A DNA stretch of 64,000 nucleotides from Pseudomonas sp. CFII64 (GTDB taxonomy: Bacteria > Pseudomonadota > Gammaproteobacteria > Pseudomonadales > Pseudomonadaceae): the NCBI RefSeq assembly GCF_000416235.1, contig NZ_ATLO01000047.1, positions 124,001 to 188,000 of the forward strand, given 5' to 3'. The translations under genes were made by a program, and so were the position numbers. Shown here one piece after another: positions 1 through 8,157 of the stretch (position 1 is the stretch's first letter; each line of letters begins with the position of its first letter). The notes under the pieces were generated by a model. It saw only the letters and a list, made by a program, of their open reading frames with translations, was not told the origin of the DNA and made no database searches.

Positions 1-1476
1 ATGGGTCACGGTCATGACCTGGCCGCGATCACCCAGGCGTCGCAACAGTTGGCCGACGATTTCGGCCGTCGGTCCGCCAATGCCCACATCGACTTCATCG
101 AACACCAGCGTCGGCACCCGCGACGTTTGCGCAGTAATAACCTGAATCGCCAGACTGATGCGTGACAGCTCGCCACCGGAAGCCACTTTGGCCAACGCCT
201 TGAGCGGTTGACCCGGGTTGGCGCTGACCAGAAATTCCACCAGCTCCAGGCCGTTGGGCAGCAATTCTTTCTCGGAGTTGACCCGCAGTTCAATGTTGAA
301 ACGCCCGCCGGGCATGCCGAGGCGCTGGATTTCCTGCTCGACCGCATGCGCGAGCGTAGGGGCGGACCGATGACGCAGGTCACTTAGCTCTCTGGCCCTC
401 TCCTTATAATGTCGCGCAAAGGCGGCCAGTTCGTGTTCCAGGCGTTCGATGGCTTCGTCGTTGGCGTTCAGTGTTTCGATTTCATCGAGCAGCTTCTGTT
501 GCAGCGTGGCGACTTCAGTGGGCTGGATGCGATGTTTGCGCGCCAGGGTATAGATCGCGTCTAGCCGCTCTTCCAGTTGTTGCAGGCGTGCAGGATCAGC
601 GTCGAAGTGGTCGAGGAAGCGGTTCAGCTCACCGACGGCTTCCTCGACCTGGATCTGTGCGCTGGAAAGCAGATTGGTGGCTTCACTCAGCGCTGTGGGC
701 GAATCGTTGACGCTGCTCAGGCGGTGCAGGCTGGCGGTCAACGCATTGAGCACGTTGCCGGAATCATTTTCGCTGCACTGCTCGACCACTTGCCGGCAAA
801 TGCTCAGCAGGCTTTCGGCGTTGGTCAGGTTCTTGTGTTCCTGCTCCAGCTGTTCCAGCTCGTTTTCGCCCAGGCTCAGGCTTTCCAGTTCTTCAAGTTG
901 GTAGCTCAGCAGTTGGTGGCGCGAGCGTTGCTCGTCGCCGGAGTTTGACAGGCGGTCCAGCTCCTGGCGCGTTTGCCGCCAGCGTTGTGCCGCCAGTTGA
1001 ACCTGACGTGCCAGCTCGGTTGCGCCAGCGTATTCGTCCAGCAAGCGGCGATGAGTCTCGGCTTTGAGCAGCGACTGATGCTCATGTTGGCTGTGGATAT
1101 CAATCAGCAGCTCGCCAAGGGCTTTCAAGTCACCTTGCGGGCAGGGCGTGCCGTTGATGTAGGACCGCGAGCGCCCTTCGGCAGTGATGACCCGGCGCAG
1201 GATGCACGGGCCGTCATTGTCCAGGTCGCGCTCTTGAAGCCAGACGCTGGCCTCGGGAATGTCAGCCAGATCGAAGGTGGCCAGGATGTCGGCCTTGTCC
1301 GCGCCGGGACGCACGACTCCGCTGTCGGCGCGATCCCCGAGGGTCAGGCCCAGTGCATCGAGCATGATCGATTTGCCAGCACCGGTTTCGCCGGTGATTA
1401 CGCTCATGCCTCGGTCCAGCTCGAGATCGAGATGTTCAACGATGGCGTAGTTGTGTACGGAAAGGTGCACCAGCAT
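1..1476 (-). CDS. recN: DNA repair ATPase RecN (3' end cut by window edge)
   Basis: SMC-like ATPase of recombinational double-strand-break repair, acting on DNA in the cytoplasm. The frame reads without a stop from the ATG at 1476 to the window start, giving 492 codons; family members are about 555 residues, so roughly 60 are missing. Visible motifs are the Walker A GETGAGKS near residue 30, the ABC signature SGGELSR, and Walker B LVFDEVDVGIGG close to the cut, with the middle rich in coiled-coil-like sequence. The visible part ends in VMTVTH, just before the usual C-terminal stretch. An SOS box lies 24 bp upstream, so LexA control is expected. It is divergent from grpE, the usual Pseudomonas arrangement. 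Confidence 0.97.
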   Translation of the reverse strand, partial: MLVHLSVHNYAIVEHLDLELDRGMSVITGETGAGKSIMLDALGLTLGDRADSGVVRPGADKADILATFDLADIPEASVWLQERDLDNDGPCILRRVITAEGRSRSYINGTPCPQGDLKALGELLIDIHSQHEHQSLLKAETHRRLLDEYAGATELARQVQLAAQRWRQTRQELDRLSNSGDEQRSRHQLLSYQLEELESLSLGENELEQLEQEHKNLTNAESLLSICRQVVEQCSENDSGNVLNALTASLHRLSSVNDSPTALSEATNLLSSAQIQVEEAVGELNRFLDHFDADPARLQQLEERLDAIYTLARKHRIQPTEVATLQQKLLDEIETLNANDEAIERLEHELAAFARHYKERARELSDLRHRSAPTLAHAVEQEIQRLGMPGGRFNIELRVNSEKELLPNGLELVEFLVSANPGQPLKALAKVASGGELSRISLAIQVITAQTSRVPTLVFDEVDVGIGGPTAEIVGQLLRRLGDRGQVMTVTH

Positions 1477-1499
1477 GGAGTGGCTCCCAGGCGATTTGT

Positions 1500-1515
1500 C
1501 TGGTTATTTATACAG
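1500..1515 (-). promoter_or_regulatory. LexA (SOS) box of recN
   Basis: CTG, ten AT-rich bases, CAG: an exact match to the CTG-N10-CAG LexA operator. It sits 24-39 bp upstream of the recN start, where it would cover the promoter. recN is a strongly SOS-induced gene in gammaproteobacteria, so the assignment is consistent. The site is seen in the sequence; LexA binding is inferred. Confidence 0.85.
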
Positions 1516-1668
1516 TGTTTTATTTGCCGGTGACAACGGCGTTTTTCGGCGTGATTCAGTTGCTGCACAGATTTTTTTAGCCCATAGGCACATTTTTTCA
1601 AGCGCCATAGGGACTTGGGCTATGTCAGAAATTTCGTAAGGGTATTGCTCGATCTCGTCTCACTAGCC

Positions 1669-1697
1669 CTTGAAGCTGAAAAATCCGCTCCCATATA
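1669..1697 (+). promoter_or_regulatory. Sigma-32 (heat-shock) promoter of grpE
   Basis: CTTGAA at 1669-1674, a 15-base spacer, then CCCATATA at 1690-1697. This matches the sigma-32 consensus (CTTGAA, 13-15 bases, CCCCATNT). It lies about 50 bp upstream of the grpE start codon, leaving a short leader with the ribosome-binding site AAGGAG. Confidence 0.85.
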
Positions 1698-1749
1698 GGG
1701 GGACAGAAGCGCGAGTTGAGCTCGCGGATGTTTTTGAAAGGAGAAATCT

Positions 1750-2313
1750 ATGGCTGACGAACAGAATCTGGATCCGCAGACCCAGGACCAGGCTGCCGAT
1801 GCAGCTTCCGGTGAAGAATTGGTAACGCGTGTGCAAGTGCTTGAAGAGCAGTTGGCTGCGGCACAGGACCAGTCCCTGCGAGTGGCTGCGGATCTGCAGA
1901 ATGTCCGCCGCCGTGCAGAACAGGATGTCGAAAAGGCGCACAAATTCGCTCTCGAAAAATTCGCTGGCGACTTGTTGCCTATCGTCGACAGCCTTGAGCG
2001 TGGCCTTGAGCTGTCCGATGCGAACGACGAAAGCATTCGGCCAATGCGTGAAGGCATCGAGCTGACCTTGAAGATGTTCCACGACACTCTCAAGCGTTAT
2101 CAGCTGGAAGCCATCGAGCCGCACGGCCAGCCATTCAATGCCGAGCATCATCAGGCAATGGCCATGCAGGAAAGCGCGGATGTCGAACCAAACAGCGTTC
2201 TGAAAGTGTTTCAGAAGGGTTACCAGCTTAATGGTCGCCTGCTGCGCCCGGCTATGGTCGTGGTCAGCAAGGCACCATCGCCTGTTCAGCCGTCAATTGA
2301 CGAGCAGGCTTGA
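1750..2313 (+). CDS. grpE: Nucleotide exchange factor GrpE
   Basis: Cytoplasmic co-chaperone that releases ADP from DnaK. The product is 187 residues, the normal size. The N-terminal part (about 1-40) is acidic and Gln-rich; residues about 25-100 form the long helix that dimerises; the C-terminal beta domain carries the family signature around FNAEHHQAM and GYQLNGRLLRPAMVVV. ATG start with AAGGAG about 8 bases upstream. It is the first gene of the grpE-dnaK-dnaJ group and has its own sigma-32 promoter; a second one for dnaK overlaps its stop codon. Confidence 0.97.
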   Translation: MADEQNLDPQTQDQAADAASGEELVTRVQVLEEQLAAAQDQSLRVAADLQNVRRRAEQDVEKAHKFALEKFAGDLLPIVDSLERGLELSDANDESIRPMREGIELTLKMFHDTLKRYQLEAIEPHGQPFNAEHHQAMAMQESADVEPNSVLKVFQKGYQLNGRLLRPAMVVVSKAPSPVQPSIDEQA

Positions 2314-2337
2314 AATCAGCTGTCCGGCCCCCATTTA
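2309..2337 (+). promoter_or_regulatory. Sigma-32 promoter of dnaK, overlapping the grpE stop
   Basis: CTTGAA at 2309-2314, 14-base spacer, CCCCATTTA at 2329-2337. It is a near-perfect sigma-32 promoter whose -35 element contains the grpE TGA stop codon. It would give dnaK an independent heat-shock transcript with a leader of about 70 bases, which holds a short inverted repeat (CCGCAA ... TTGCGG). Confidence 0.85.
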
Positions 2338-2416
2338 TAGGCCAAGCGTTTAAGAGCTACCGCAATGTGTAAACGCAGTTGCGGCAACCCAATCAAAGTT
2401 TCGGGAGAGTCAAAAG

Positions 2417-4336
2417 ATGGGCAGAATTATCGGTATCGACCTGGGGACCACCAACTCCTGCGTCTCCATTCTGGAAAACGGTAACGTCAAGGTTATCGAG
2501 AACGCCGAAGGCACTCGCACCACGCCTTCGATCATTGCTTACGCCAACGACGGCGAAATCCTCGTCGGTCAGTCGGCCAAGCGTCAGGCAGTGACCAATC
2601 CGCACAACACCCTGTACGCGGTGAAGCGTTTGATCGGTCGTCGTTTTGACGAAGAAGTGGTTCAGAAAGACATCCAGATGGTCCCTTACAAGATCGTCAA
2701 GGCTGACAACGGCGACGCATGGGTCGAAGTCAACGGCCAGAAAATGGCTCCGCCGCAGATCTCTGCTGAAATCCTGAAAAAGATGAAGAAAACCGCCGAA
2801 GACTATCTCGGCGAAGCTGTGACTGAAGCGGTCATCACTGTTCCGGCCTACTTCAACGACAGCCAGCGTCAAGCGACCAAGGACGCCGGCCGTATCGCGG
2901 GCCTGGACGTAAAACGCATCATCAACGAACCGACCGCAGCCGCTCTGGCTTACGGCATGGACAAAGCGAAAGGCGACCACACTGTCATCGTTTATGACCT
3001 GGGTGGCGGTACTTTCGACGTTTCGGTCATTGAAATCGCTGAAGTCGATGGCGAGCATCAGTTCGAAGTTCTGGCAACCAACGGTGACACGTTCCTCGGT
3101 GGTGAAGACTTCGACATCCGCTTGATCGACTACCTCGTAGACGAATTCAAGAAAGAAAGCGGCATGAACCTCAAGGGTGACCCGCTGGCGATGCAGCGCC
3201 TGAAAGAAGCCGCTGAAAAAGCCAAGATCGAGCTGTCTTCGAGCATGCAGACCGACGTCAACCTGCCGTACATCACTGCAGATGCGACCGGTCCCAAGCA
3301 CTTGAACGTGAAGATCTCCCGTTCGAAGCTGGAATCGCTGGTTGAAGACCTGGTTCAGCGCACCATCGAACCTTGCCGCATTGCCTTGAAAGATGCCGGT
3401 ATCGAAATCAACGCGATCAACGACGTGATTCTGGTCGGTGGTCAGACGCGTATGCCGCTGGTTCAGAAGCTGGTTACCGAGTTCTTCGGTAAAGAAGCAC
3501 GTAAAGATGTCAACCCGGACGAAGCCGTTGCCATGGGTGCTGCTATCCAGGGTGCGGTTCTGGCTGGCGACGTCAAAGACGTTCTGCTGCTGGACGTAAG
3601 CCCGCTGACGCTGGGTATCGAAACCATGGGCGGCGTGATGACTGCGCTGATCGAGAAAAACACCACGATTCCTACCAAGAAATCCCAGGTGTTCTCGACG
3701 GCCGATGACAACCAGGGCGCAGTGACCATTCACGTTCTGCAGGGCGAGCGTAAGCAAGCCGGCCAGAACAAGTCGCTGGGCAAGTTTGACCTGGCCGAGA
3801 TTCCACCTGCTCCACGTGGCGTCCCGCAAATCGAAGTAACCTTCGACATCGATGCCAACGGCATTCTGCACGTCGGCGCGAAAGACAAGGCGACTGGCAA
3901 GACTCAGTCCATCGTGATCAAGGCCAACTCCGGCCTGTCCGAGGAAGAAATTCAGCAGATGGTTCGTGATGCTGAAGTCAACGCTGAAGAAGACCGCAAG
4001 TTCGAAGAGCTGGCAGCCGCGCGTAACCAGGGCGACGCACTGGTTCACTCGACTCGCAAGATGATCTCCGACGCTGGCGAGAAAGTGACCGCAGAAGAAA
4101 AAACTGCGATCGAAGCGGCGCTGGTTGCTCTGGAAGCGGCCATCAAGGGCGACGACAAGTCTGTCATCGACGCCAAGGTCGAAGAGCTGTCCAAGGTTTC
4201 GGCTCCCGTTGCGCAGAAAATGTACGCCGATCAGGCTGAGCAGCCAGAAGCCGGTGCTCAGGCCGCGAAGGAAGAAGGCAAGCCTGCTGACGACGTTGTT
4301 GATGCAGAGTTTGAAGAAGTAAAAGACCACAAGTAA
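2417..4336 (+). CDS. dnaK: Molecular chaperone DnaK (Hsp70)
   Basis: ATP-dependent Hsp70 that binds unfolded peptides with DnaJ and GrpE. 639 residues, full length. The ATPase domain shows the phosphate-1 motif IGIDLGTTNS (residues 4-13), NEPTAAALAYG near 170 and the phosphate-2 motif DLGGGTFDVSV near 195. The substrate domain and helical lid follow, and the tail ends in the conserved acidic DAEFEEVKDHK. ATG start with GGGAGAG upstream. A sigma-32 promoter lies directly upstream. Confidence 0.98.
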   Translation: MGRIIGIDLGTTNSCVSILENGNVKVIENAEGTRTTPSIIAYANDGEILVGQSAKRQAVTNPHNTLYAVKRLIGRRFDEEVVQKDIQMVPYKIVKADNGDAWVEVNGQKMAPPQISAEILKKMKKTAEDYLGEAVTEAVITVPAYFNDSQRQATKDAGRIAGLDVKRIINEPTAAALAYGMDKAKGDHTVIVYDLGGGTFDVSVIEIAEVDGEHQFEVLATNGDTFLGGEDFDIRLIDYLVDEFKKESGMNLKGDPLAMQRLKEAAEKAKIELSSSMQTDVNLPYITADATGPKHLNVKISRSKLESLVEDLVQRTIEPCRIALKDAGIEINAINDVILVGGQTRMPLVQKLVTEFFGKEARKDVNPDEAVAMGAAIQGAVLAGDVKDVLLLDVSPLTLGIETMGGVMTALIEKNTTIPTKKSQVFSTADDNQGAVTIHVLQGERKQAGQNKSLGKFDLAEIPPAPRGVPQIEVTFDIDANGILHVGAKDKATGKTQSIVIKANSGLSEEEIQQMVRDAEVNAEEDRKFEELAAARNQGDALVHSTRKMISDAGEKVTAEEKTAIEAALVALEAAIKGDDKSVIDAKVEELSKVSAPVAQKMYADQAEQPEAGAQAAKEEGKPADDVVDAEFEEVKDHK

Positions 4337-4663
4337 GCGCAGGCTCACTTGAGCGCCAGTTGACCGCTTGCGAGTGGTCACTGGTAGGATGTCGCCGCGC
4401 GGGAGCTTGCTCCCGCGTTGGCGTGTCTGGAATAGACGAATTTTTTAATGGCTTGCGGCGTGACTGCGCGAGCCCTGTGGCGAGGTCGCGATGCTCCTGC
4501 ATGGTGGCTTGTTCTGCCGCTTTCTCGGTCAGGTGACTGGCTGTTGAACGAAGACCAGGATCGTTGAATTGACGTGAGTTGGGTCCGGGCCTGTATGGGG
4601 CTCAACGAGTTTGGCGAAGCTCAGGAGGGTTTCGCCGAACGTCCTCAAGAGTGCGGAAGAATT
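4337..4663 (+). other. dnaK-dnaJ intergenic region
   Basis: 327 bases without a gene. It contains a hairpin just after dnaK (arms 4356-4365 and 4376-4384, one bulged base, no T-tract) and a REP-like palindrome at 4398-4417. No clear sigma-32 promoter for dnaJ was found, so dnaJ may depend on read-through from dnaK. The frame of dnaJ stays open for 30 codons upstream but that extension has no DnaJ similarity. Confidence 0.6.
4398..4417. repeat. REP-like palindrome
   Basis: Perfect 9-base inverted repeat CGCGGGAGC / GCTCCCGCG around TT. The core GGGAGC-TT-GCTCCC is typical of one family of Pseudomonas repetitive extragenic palindromes. Single copy here; it differs from the GTAGGAGC family found elsewhere in the window. 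Confidence 0.6.
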
Positions 4664-5800
4664 ATGGCAAAGCGTGACTATTACGAAGTATTGGGGGTGG
4701 AGCGAGGCTCCAGCGAAGCGGATCTGAAAAAGGCTTATCGTCGTCTGGCGATGAAGCATCACCCGGATCGCAACCCTGACGACAAAGCGTCGGAAGACAT
4801 GTTCAAAGAGGCCAACGAGGCCTATGAAGTGCTGTCCGATGCAAGCAAACGCGCGTCCTACGATCAGTATGGCCATGCCGGCGTTGACCCAAGCATGGGC
4901 GGCGGCGGTTTTGGTGGCGGCGCGGGCGGCGCGAATTTCTCCGATATATTCGGCGATGTCTTCAGCGACTTCTTCGGCGGCGGTCGTGGCGGTGGCGGCG
5001 GACGTGGCGGCGCTCAGCGCGGCAGCGACCTGCGTTATACCCTCGAACTGAACCTTGAAGAAGCGGTGCGCGGTACCACGGTGAATATCCGTGTGCCGAC
5101 ACTGGTCAACTGCAAGCCGTGTGATGGTTCGGGCGCGAAGAAAGGCTCTTCGCCGGTGACGTGCCCGACGTGTGGTGGTATTGGTCAGGTGCGTATGCAG
5201 CAGGGGTTTTTCTCCGTGCAGCAGACCTGCCCGCGCTGCCATGGTCATGGCAAGGTGATTTCCGATCCGTGCGATTCCTGTCATGGCGAAGGTCGGGTCG
5301 AGGAATACAAGACCCTGTCCGTGAAAGTACCGCCAGGCGTTGATACCGGTGATCGCATTCGTCTGTCTGGCGAAGGTGAGGCGGGCGCTCAAGGCGGTCC
5401 GACCGGCGACCTGTATGTCGTGATCAATGTGCGCGAGCACGCGATATTCCAGCGCGATGGCAAGCATCTGTACTGCGAAGTGCCGATCAGCTTCACCGAC
5501 GCTGCATTGGGCGGTGAGCTGGAAGTGCCGACGCTGGATGGTCGGGTCAAGCTGAAGATTCCTGAAGGTACGCAAACCGGCAAACAGTTCCGCCTGCGTG
5601 GCAAGGGCGTTGCTCCGGTACGTGGCGGTGGTGCAGGCGACTTGATGTGCCGGGTCGCTGTGGAGACTCCGGTCAACCTCGGTCGTCGTCAGCGCGAATT
5701 GCTCGAAGAGTTCCGTGCAACGCTGGAAGGTGACAGCTCGCATTCGCCGAAAGCCACCGGTTGGTTCGACGGTGTGAAACGTTTCTTCGGCGATTTGTAA
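4664..5800 (+). CDS. dnaJ: Chaperone DnaJ (Hsp40)
   Basis: J-protein that delivers substrates to DnaK and stimulates its ATPase. 378 residues from the ATG at 4664, which opens MAKRDYYEVLGV; a more distal upstream ATG in the same frame would add 30 unrelated residues and is rejected. Domains: J domain about 1-70 with the HPD triad in MKHHPDRN; a Gly/Phe-rich linker with long glycine runs (about 75-125); four CxxCxGxG zinc-binding repeats (CKPCDGSG, CPTCGGIG, CPRCHGHG, CDSCHGEG); then the C-terminal substrate-binding region. dapB follows after 22 bases. Confidence 0.97.
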   Translation: MAKRDYYEVLGVERGSSEADLKKAYRRLAMKHHPDRNPDDKASEDMFKEANEAYEVLSDASKRASYDQYGHAGVDPSMGGGGFGGGAGGANFSDIFGDVFSDFFGGGRGGGGGRGGAQRGSDLRYTLELNLEEAVRGTTVNIRVPTLVNCKPCDGSGAKKGSSPVTCPTCGGIGQVRMQQGFFSVQQTCPRCHGHGKVISDPCDSCHGEGRVEEYKTLSVKVPPGVDTGDRIRLSGEGEAGAQGGPTGDLYVVINVREHAIFQRDGKHLYCEVPISFTDAALGGELEVPTLDGRVKLKIPEGTQTGKQFRLRGKGVAPVRGGGAGDLMCRVAVETPVNLGRRQRELLEEFRATLEGDSSHSPKATGWFDGVKRFFGDL

Positions 5801-5822
5801 GCGCATTCAACGGGAGCAAGGC

Positions 5823-6626
5823 ATGCGACGTATAGCTGTGATGGGCGCCGCCGGGCGCATGGGCAAGATTCTGATCGAAGCCGTTCAGCAGGCACCCGGT
5901 GCCGGTTTGACAGCCGCAATCGATCGTCCTGACAGCACGCTGGTAGGTGCTGATGCGGGCGAGTTGGCTGCACTGGGTCGAATTGGCGTGCCGTTGTCGG
6001 GAGATCTGGCCAAGGTCGTCGATGAATTCGACGTACTGATCGATTTCACGCATCCGTCCGTGACGCTGAAAAACCTGGCGTTCTGCCGCAAGGCTGGCAA
6101 GGCCATGATCATCGGCACCACGGGTTTCAGTGCTGAAGAAAAGCTGCGTCTGGCGGAGGCGGGCAAGGATATCCCGATCGTGTTCGCCGCCAATTTCAGC
6201 GTGGGTGTGAACCTGTGCCTGAAACTGCTCGACACGGCTGCTCGCGTGCTGGGTGATGATGTCGATATCGAAATCACCGAAGCGCATCACCGGCACAAGG
6301 TCGATGCGCCGTCCGGTACGGCGCTGCGCATGGGTGAAGTGGTCGCCAATGCCTTGGGTCGCGACCTGCAAAAGGTCGCGGTCTACGGACGGGAAGGGCA
6401 GACCGGTGCGCGGGATCGGCAAAGCATCGGTTTCGCAACCATTCGTGCCGGCGATATAGTCGGTGATCACACCGTGCTGTTCGCCGCCGATGGTGAGCGT
6501 GTCGAGATCACCCACAAGGCATCGAGCCGCATGACTTTCGCCAAAGGCGCTGTTCGGGCTGCTCTGTGGCTTGAGGGGCGCGAGCCTGGCTTGTACGACA
6601 TGCAGGACGTGCTGGACCTGCGTTGA
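5823..6626 (+). CDS. dapB: 4-hydroxy-tetrahydrodipicolinate reductase
   Basis: NAD(P)H-dependent reductase of the diaminopimelate/lysine pathway. 267 residues, normal length. The nucleotide-binding loop is VMGAAGRMGK (residues 7-16). The catalytic segment EAHHRHKVDAPSGTA holds His155 and Lys159, matching the known catalytic His and Lys of the Escherichia coli enzyme. ATG with GGGAGC upstream. Adjacent to dnaJ and followed by the car leader, the standard dapB-carA order of pseudomonads. Confidence 0.97.
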   Translation: MRRIAVMGAAGRMGKILIEAVQQAPGAGLTAAIDRPDSTLVGADAGELAALGRIGVPLSGDLAKVVDEFDVLIDFTHPSVTLKNLAFCRKAGKAMIIGTTGFSAEEKLRLAEAGKDIPIVFAANFSVGVNLCLKLLDTAARVLGDDVDIEITEAHHRHKVDAPSGTALRMGEVVANALGRDLQKVAVYGREGQTGARDRQSIGFATIRAGDIVGDHTVLFAADGERVEITHKASSRMTFAKGAVRAALWLEGREPGLYDMQDVLDLR

Positions 6627-6775
6627 TCGTTCTGATCACGCAATCGAGGGTCAGAATTCGCCATAAGCGTGAGTTTTGACCCTGTTTTACCCCCGCCGAT
6701 TGAACTTCTGTCGCATTCCCCCGTCTTTTCGCCTCATTGCCGGTAGACCAAAACAGGGCTTTTCTGTAAGCTACA

Positions 6776-6856
6776 GCTTTAGTGTGTCCACTAAAAGCGC
6801 GCAGATGATTCGATAAGAAAGCGGGGTGACGTGTCTATACGTCATTCCGCTTTTTT
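6776..6856 (+). promoter_or_regulatory. carA leader with terminator-type hairpin (possible attenuator)
   Basis: First inverted repeat GCTTTAGTG / CACTAAAAGC (6776-6798). Then a second hairpin at 6818-6856: arms of 14 bases (AAAGCGG plus GGTGACG against CGTCATT plus CCGCTTT, two G-T pairs), 8-base loop, ending in six T. It is a strong intrinsic terminator 45 bases before the carA start. A three-codon frame ATG-ATT-CGA-TAA (6805-6816) sits immediately before it. It could simply terminate dapB, but its place between any upstream promoter and carA also suits pyrimidine or arginine attenuation. Structure seen; function inferred. Confidence 0.6.
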
Positions 6857-6901
6857 GCAAACTGCGAACGCCCTTTCAGGCTTTACTTACGGGAGGTCTT
6901 C

Positions 6902-8038
6902 TTGACTAAGCCAGCCATACTCGCCCTTGCTGATGGCAGCATTTTTCGCGGCGAAGCCATTGGAGCCGACGGTCAAACCGTTGGTGAGGTAGTGTTTAAC
7001 ACTGCCATGACCGGCTATCAGGAAATCCTTACCGATCCTTCCTATGCCCAACAAATCGTCACGCTGACGTATCCGCACATCGGCAACACCGGCACTACGC
7101 CGGAAGACGCCGAATCGGATCGCGTCTGGTCTGCAGGCCTGGTCATTCGTGACCTGCCGCTGGTAGCCAGCAACTGGCGCAACAAGATGTCCCTTGGCGA
7201 CTACCTCAAAGCCAACGGCGTCGTTGCCATTGCCGGTATCGACACGCGCCGCCTGACCCGCATCCTGCGTGAGAAAGGCGCACAGAACGGCTGCATCCTC
7301 GCCGGCGACAACATCTCCGACGAAGCGGCTATCGCCGCCGCGCGTGGCTTCCCAGGCCTCAAGGGCATGGACCTGGCGAAAGTCGTCAGCGTCAAGGAAA
7401 GCTACGAATGGCGCACCAGCGTCTGGGCCTTGAAGACCGACAGCAGCCCTGAAATCGCCGCCAGCGACTTGAAGTATCACGTCGTGGCCTACGATTACGG
7501 CGTCAAGCTGAACATTCTGCGCATGCTGGTCGAGCGCGGCTGCCGGGTCACTGTTGTGCCTGCGCAAACTCCGGCCGGCGATGTGTTGGCGATGAATCCG
7601 GATGGCGTGTTCCTGTCCAACGGTCCTGGCGATCCTGAGCCGTGCGACTACGCGATTCAGGCGATCAAGGATGTGCTGGAAACCGACATTCCGGTGTTCG
7701 GCATCTGCCTGGGTCACCAATTGCTGGCTCTGGCCTCGGGCGCGAAGACCATCAAGATGGCCCTGGGTCACCATGGTGCGAACCACCCGGTTCAGGATCT
7801 GGATACCGGCGTGGTCATGATCACCAGCCAGAACCACGGTTTTGCGGTGGACGAAGCGACCCTGCCGGGCAACCTTCGCGCGATTCACAAATCGCTGTTC
7901 GACGGCAGCCTGCAAGGCATCGAGCGCACCGACAAGGATGCGTTCAGCTTCCAGGGTCACCCTGAAGCGAGCCCGGGTCCGACCGACGTTGCGCCACTGT
8001 TTGATCGCTTCATCGAAGCGATGGCCAAGCGACGCTGA
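6902..8038 (+). CDS. carA: Carbamoyl-phosphate synthase small subunit
   Basis: Glutamine amidotransferase subunit that feeds ammonia to CarB for carbamoyl phosphate, the shared precursor of arginine and pyrimidines. 378 residues. The start is TTG at 6902, supported by GGGAGGT 5-11 bases upstream and by the family N-terminus TKPAILALADGSIF; there is no suitable ATG. The class I glutaminase triad is visible: nucleophile Cys269 in FGICLGHQ, and His353 and Glu355 in GHPEAS. Followed by carB after 119 bases; no gene was found in that gap. Confidence 0.97.
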   Translation: MTKPAILALADGSIFRGEAIGADGQTVGEVVFNTAMTGYQEILTDPSYAQQIVTLTYPHIGNTGTTPEDAESDRVWSAGLVIRDLPLVASNWRNKMSLGDYLKANGVVAIAGIDTRRLTRILREKGAQNGCILAGDNISDEAAIAAARGFPGLKGMDLAKVVSVKESYEWRTSVWALKTDSSPEIAASDLKYHVVAYDYGVKLNILRMLVERGCRVTVVPAQTPAGDVLAMNPDGVFLSNGPGDPEPCDYAIQAIKDVLETDIPVFGICLGHQLLALASGAKTIKMALGHHGANHPVQDLDTGVVMITSQNHGFAVDEATLPGNLRAIHKSLFDGSLQGIERTDKDAFSFQGHPEASPGPTDVAPLFDRFIEAMAKRR

Positions 8039-8157
8039 CCGGTTGCCTTGAGAATGTAACGCGCAGGTGACTGGGCAGGCCCCGAACGACACGTCGTCCG
8101 GTAAATGGCCGCCCAGCCATCGCAGAGAAGCAGACCTACGTATTCGAGTGACAACCC

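Noticed and set aside
2393..4381. 662-codon open frame opposite dnaK, and similar ones opposite ftsH (13527-15458), pnp (25798-27927) and DUF748 (30154-32277)
   Set aside because: All follow the codon bias of the real gene on the other strand; compositions are odd (His/Val/Phe-rich) and without recognisable motifs.
4574..4663. Upstream start adding 30 residues to DnaJ
   Set aside because: The J domain begins immediately at the ATG 4664, which has a fitting ribosome-binding site; the extension has no similarity to the family.
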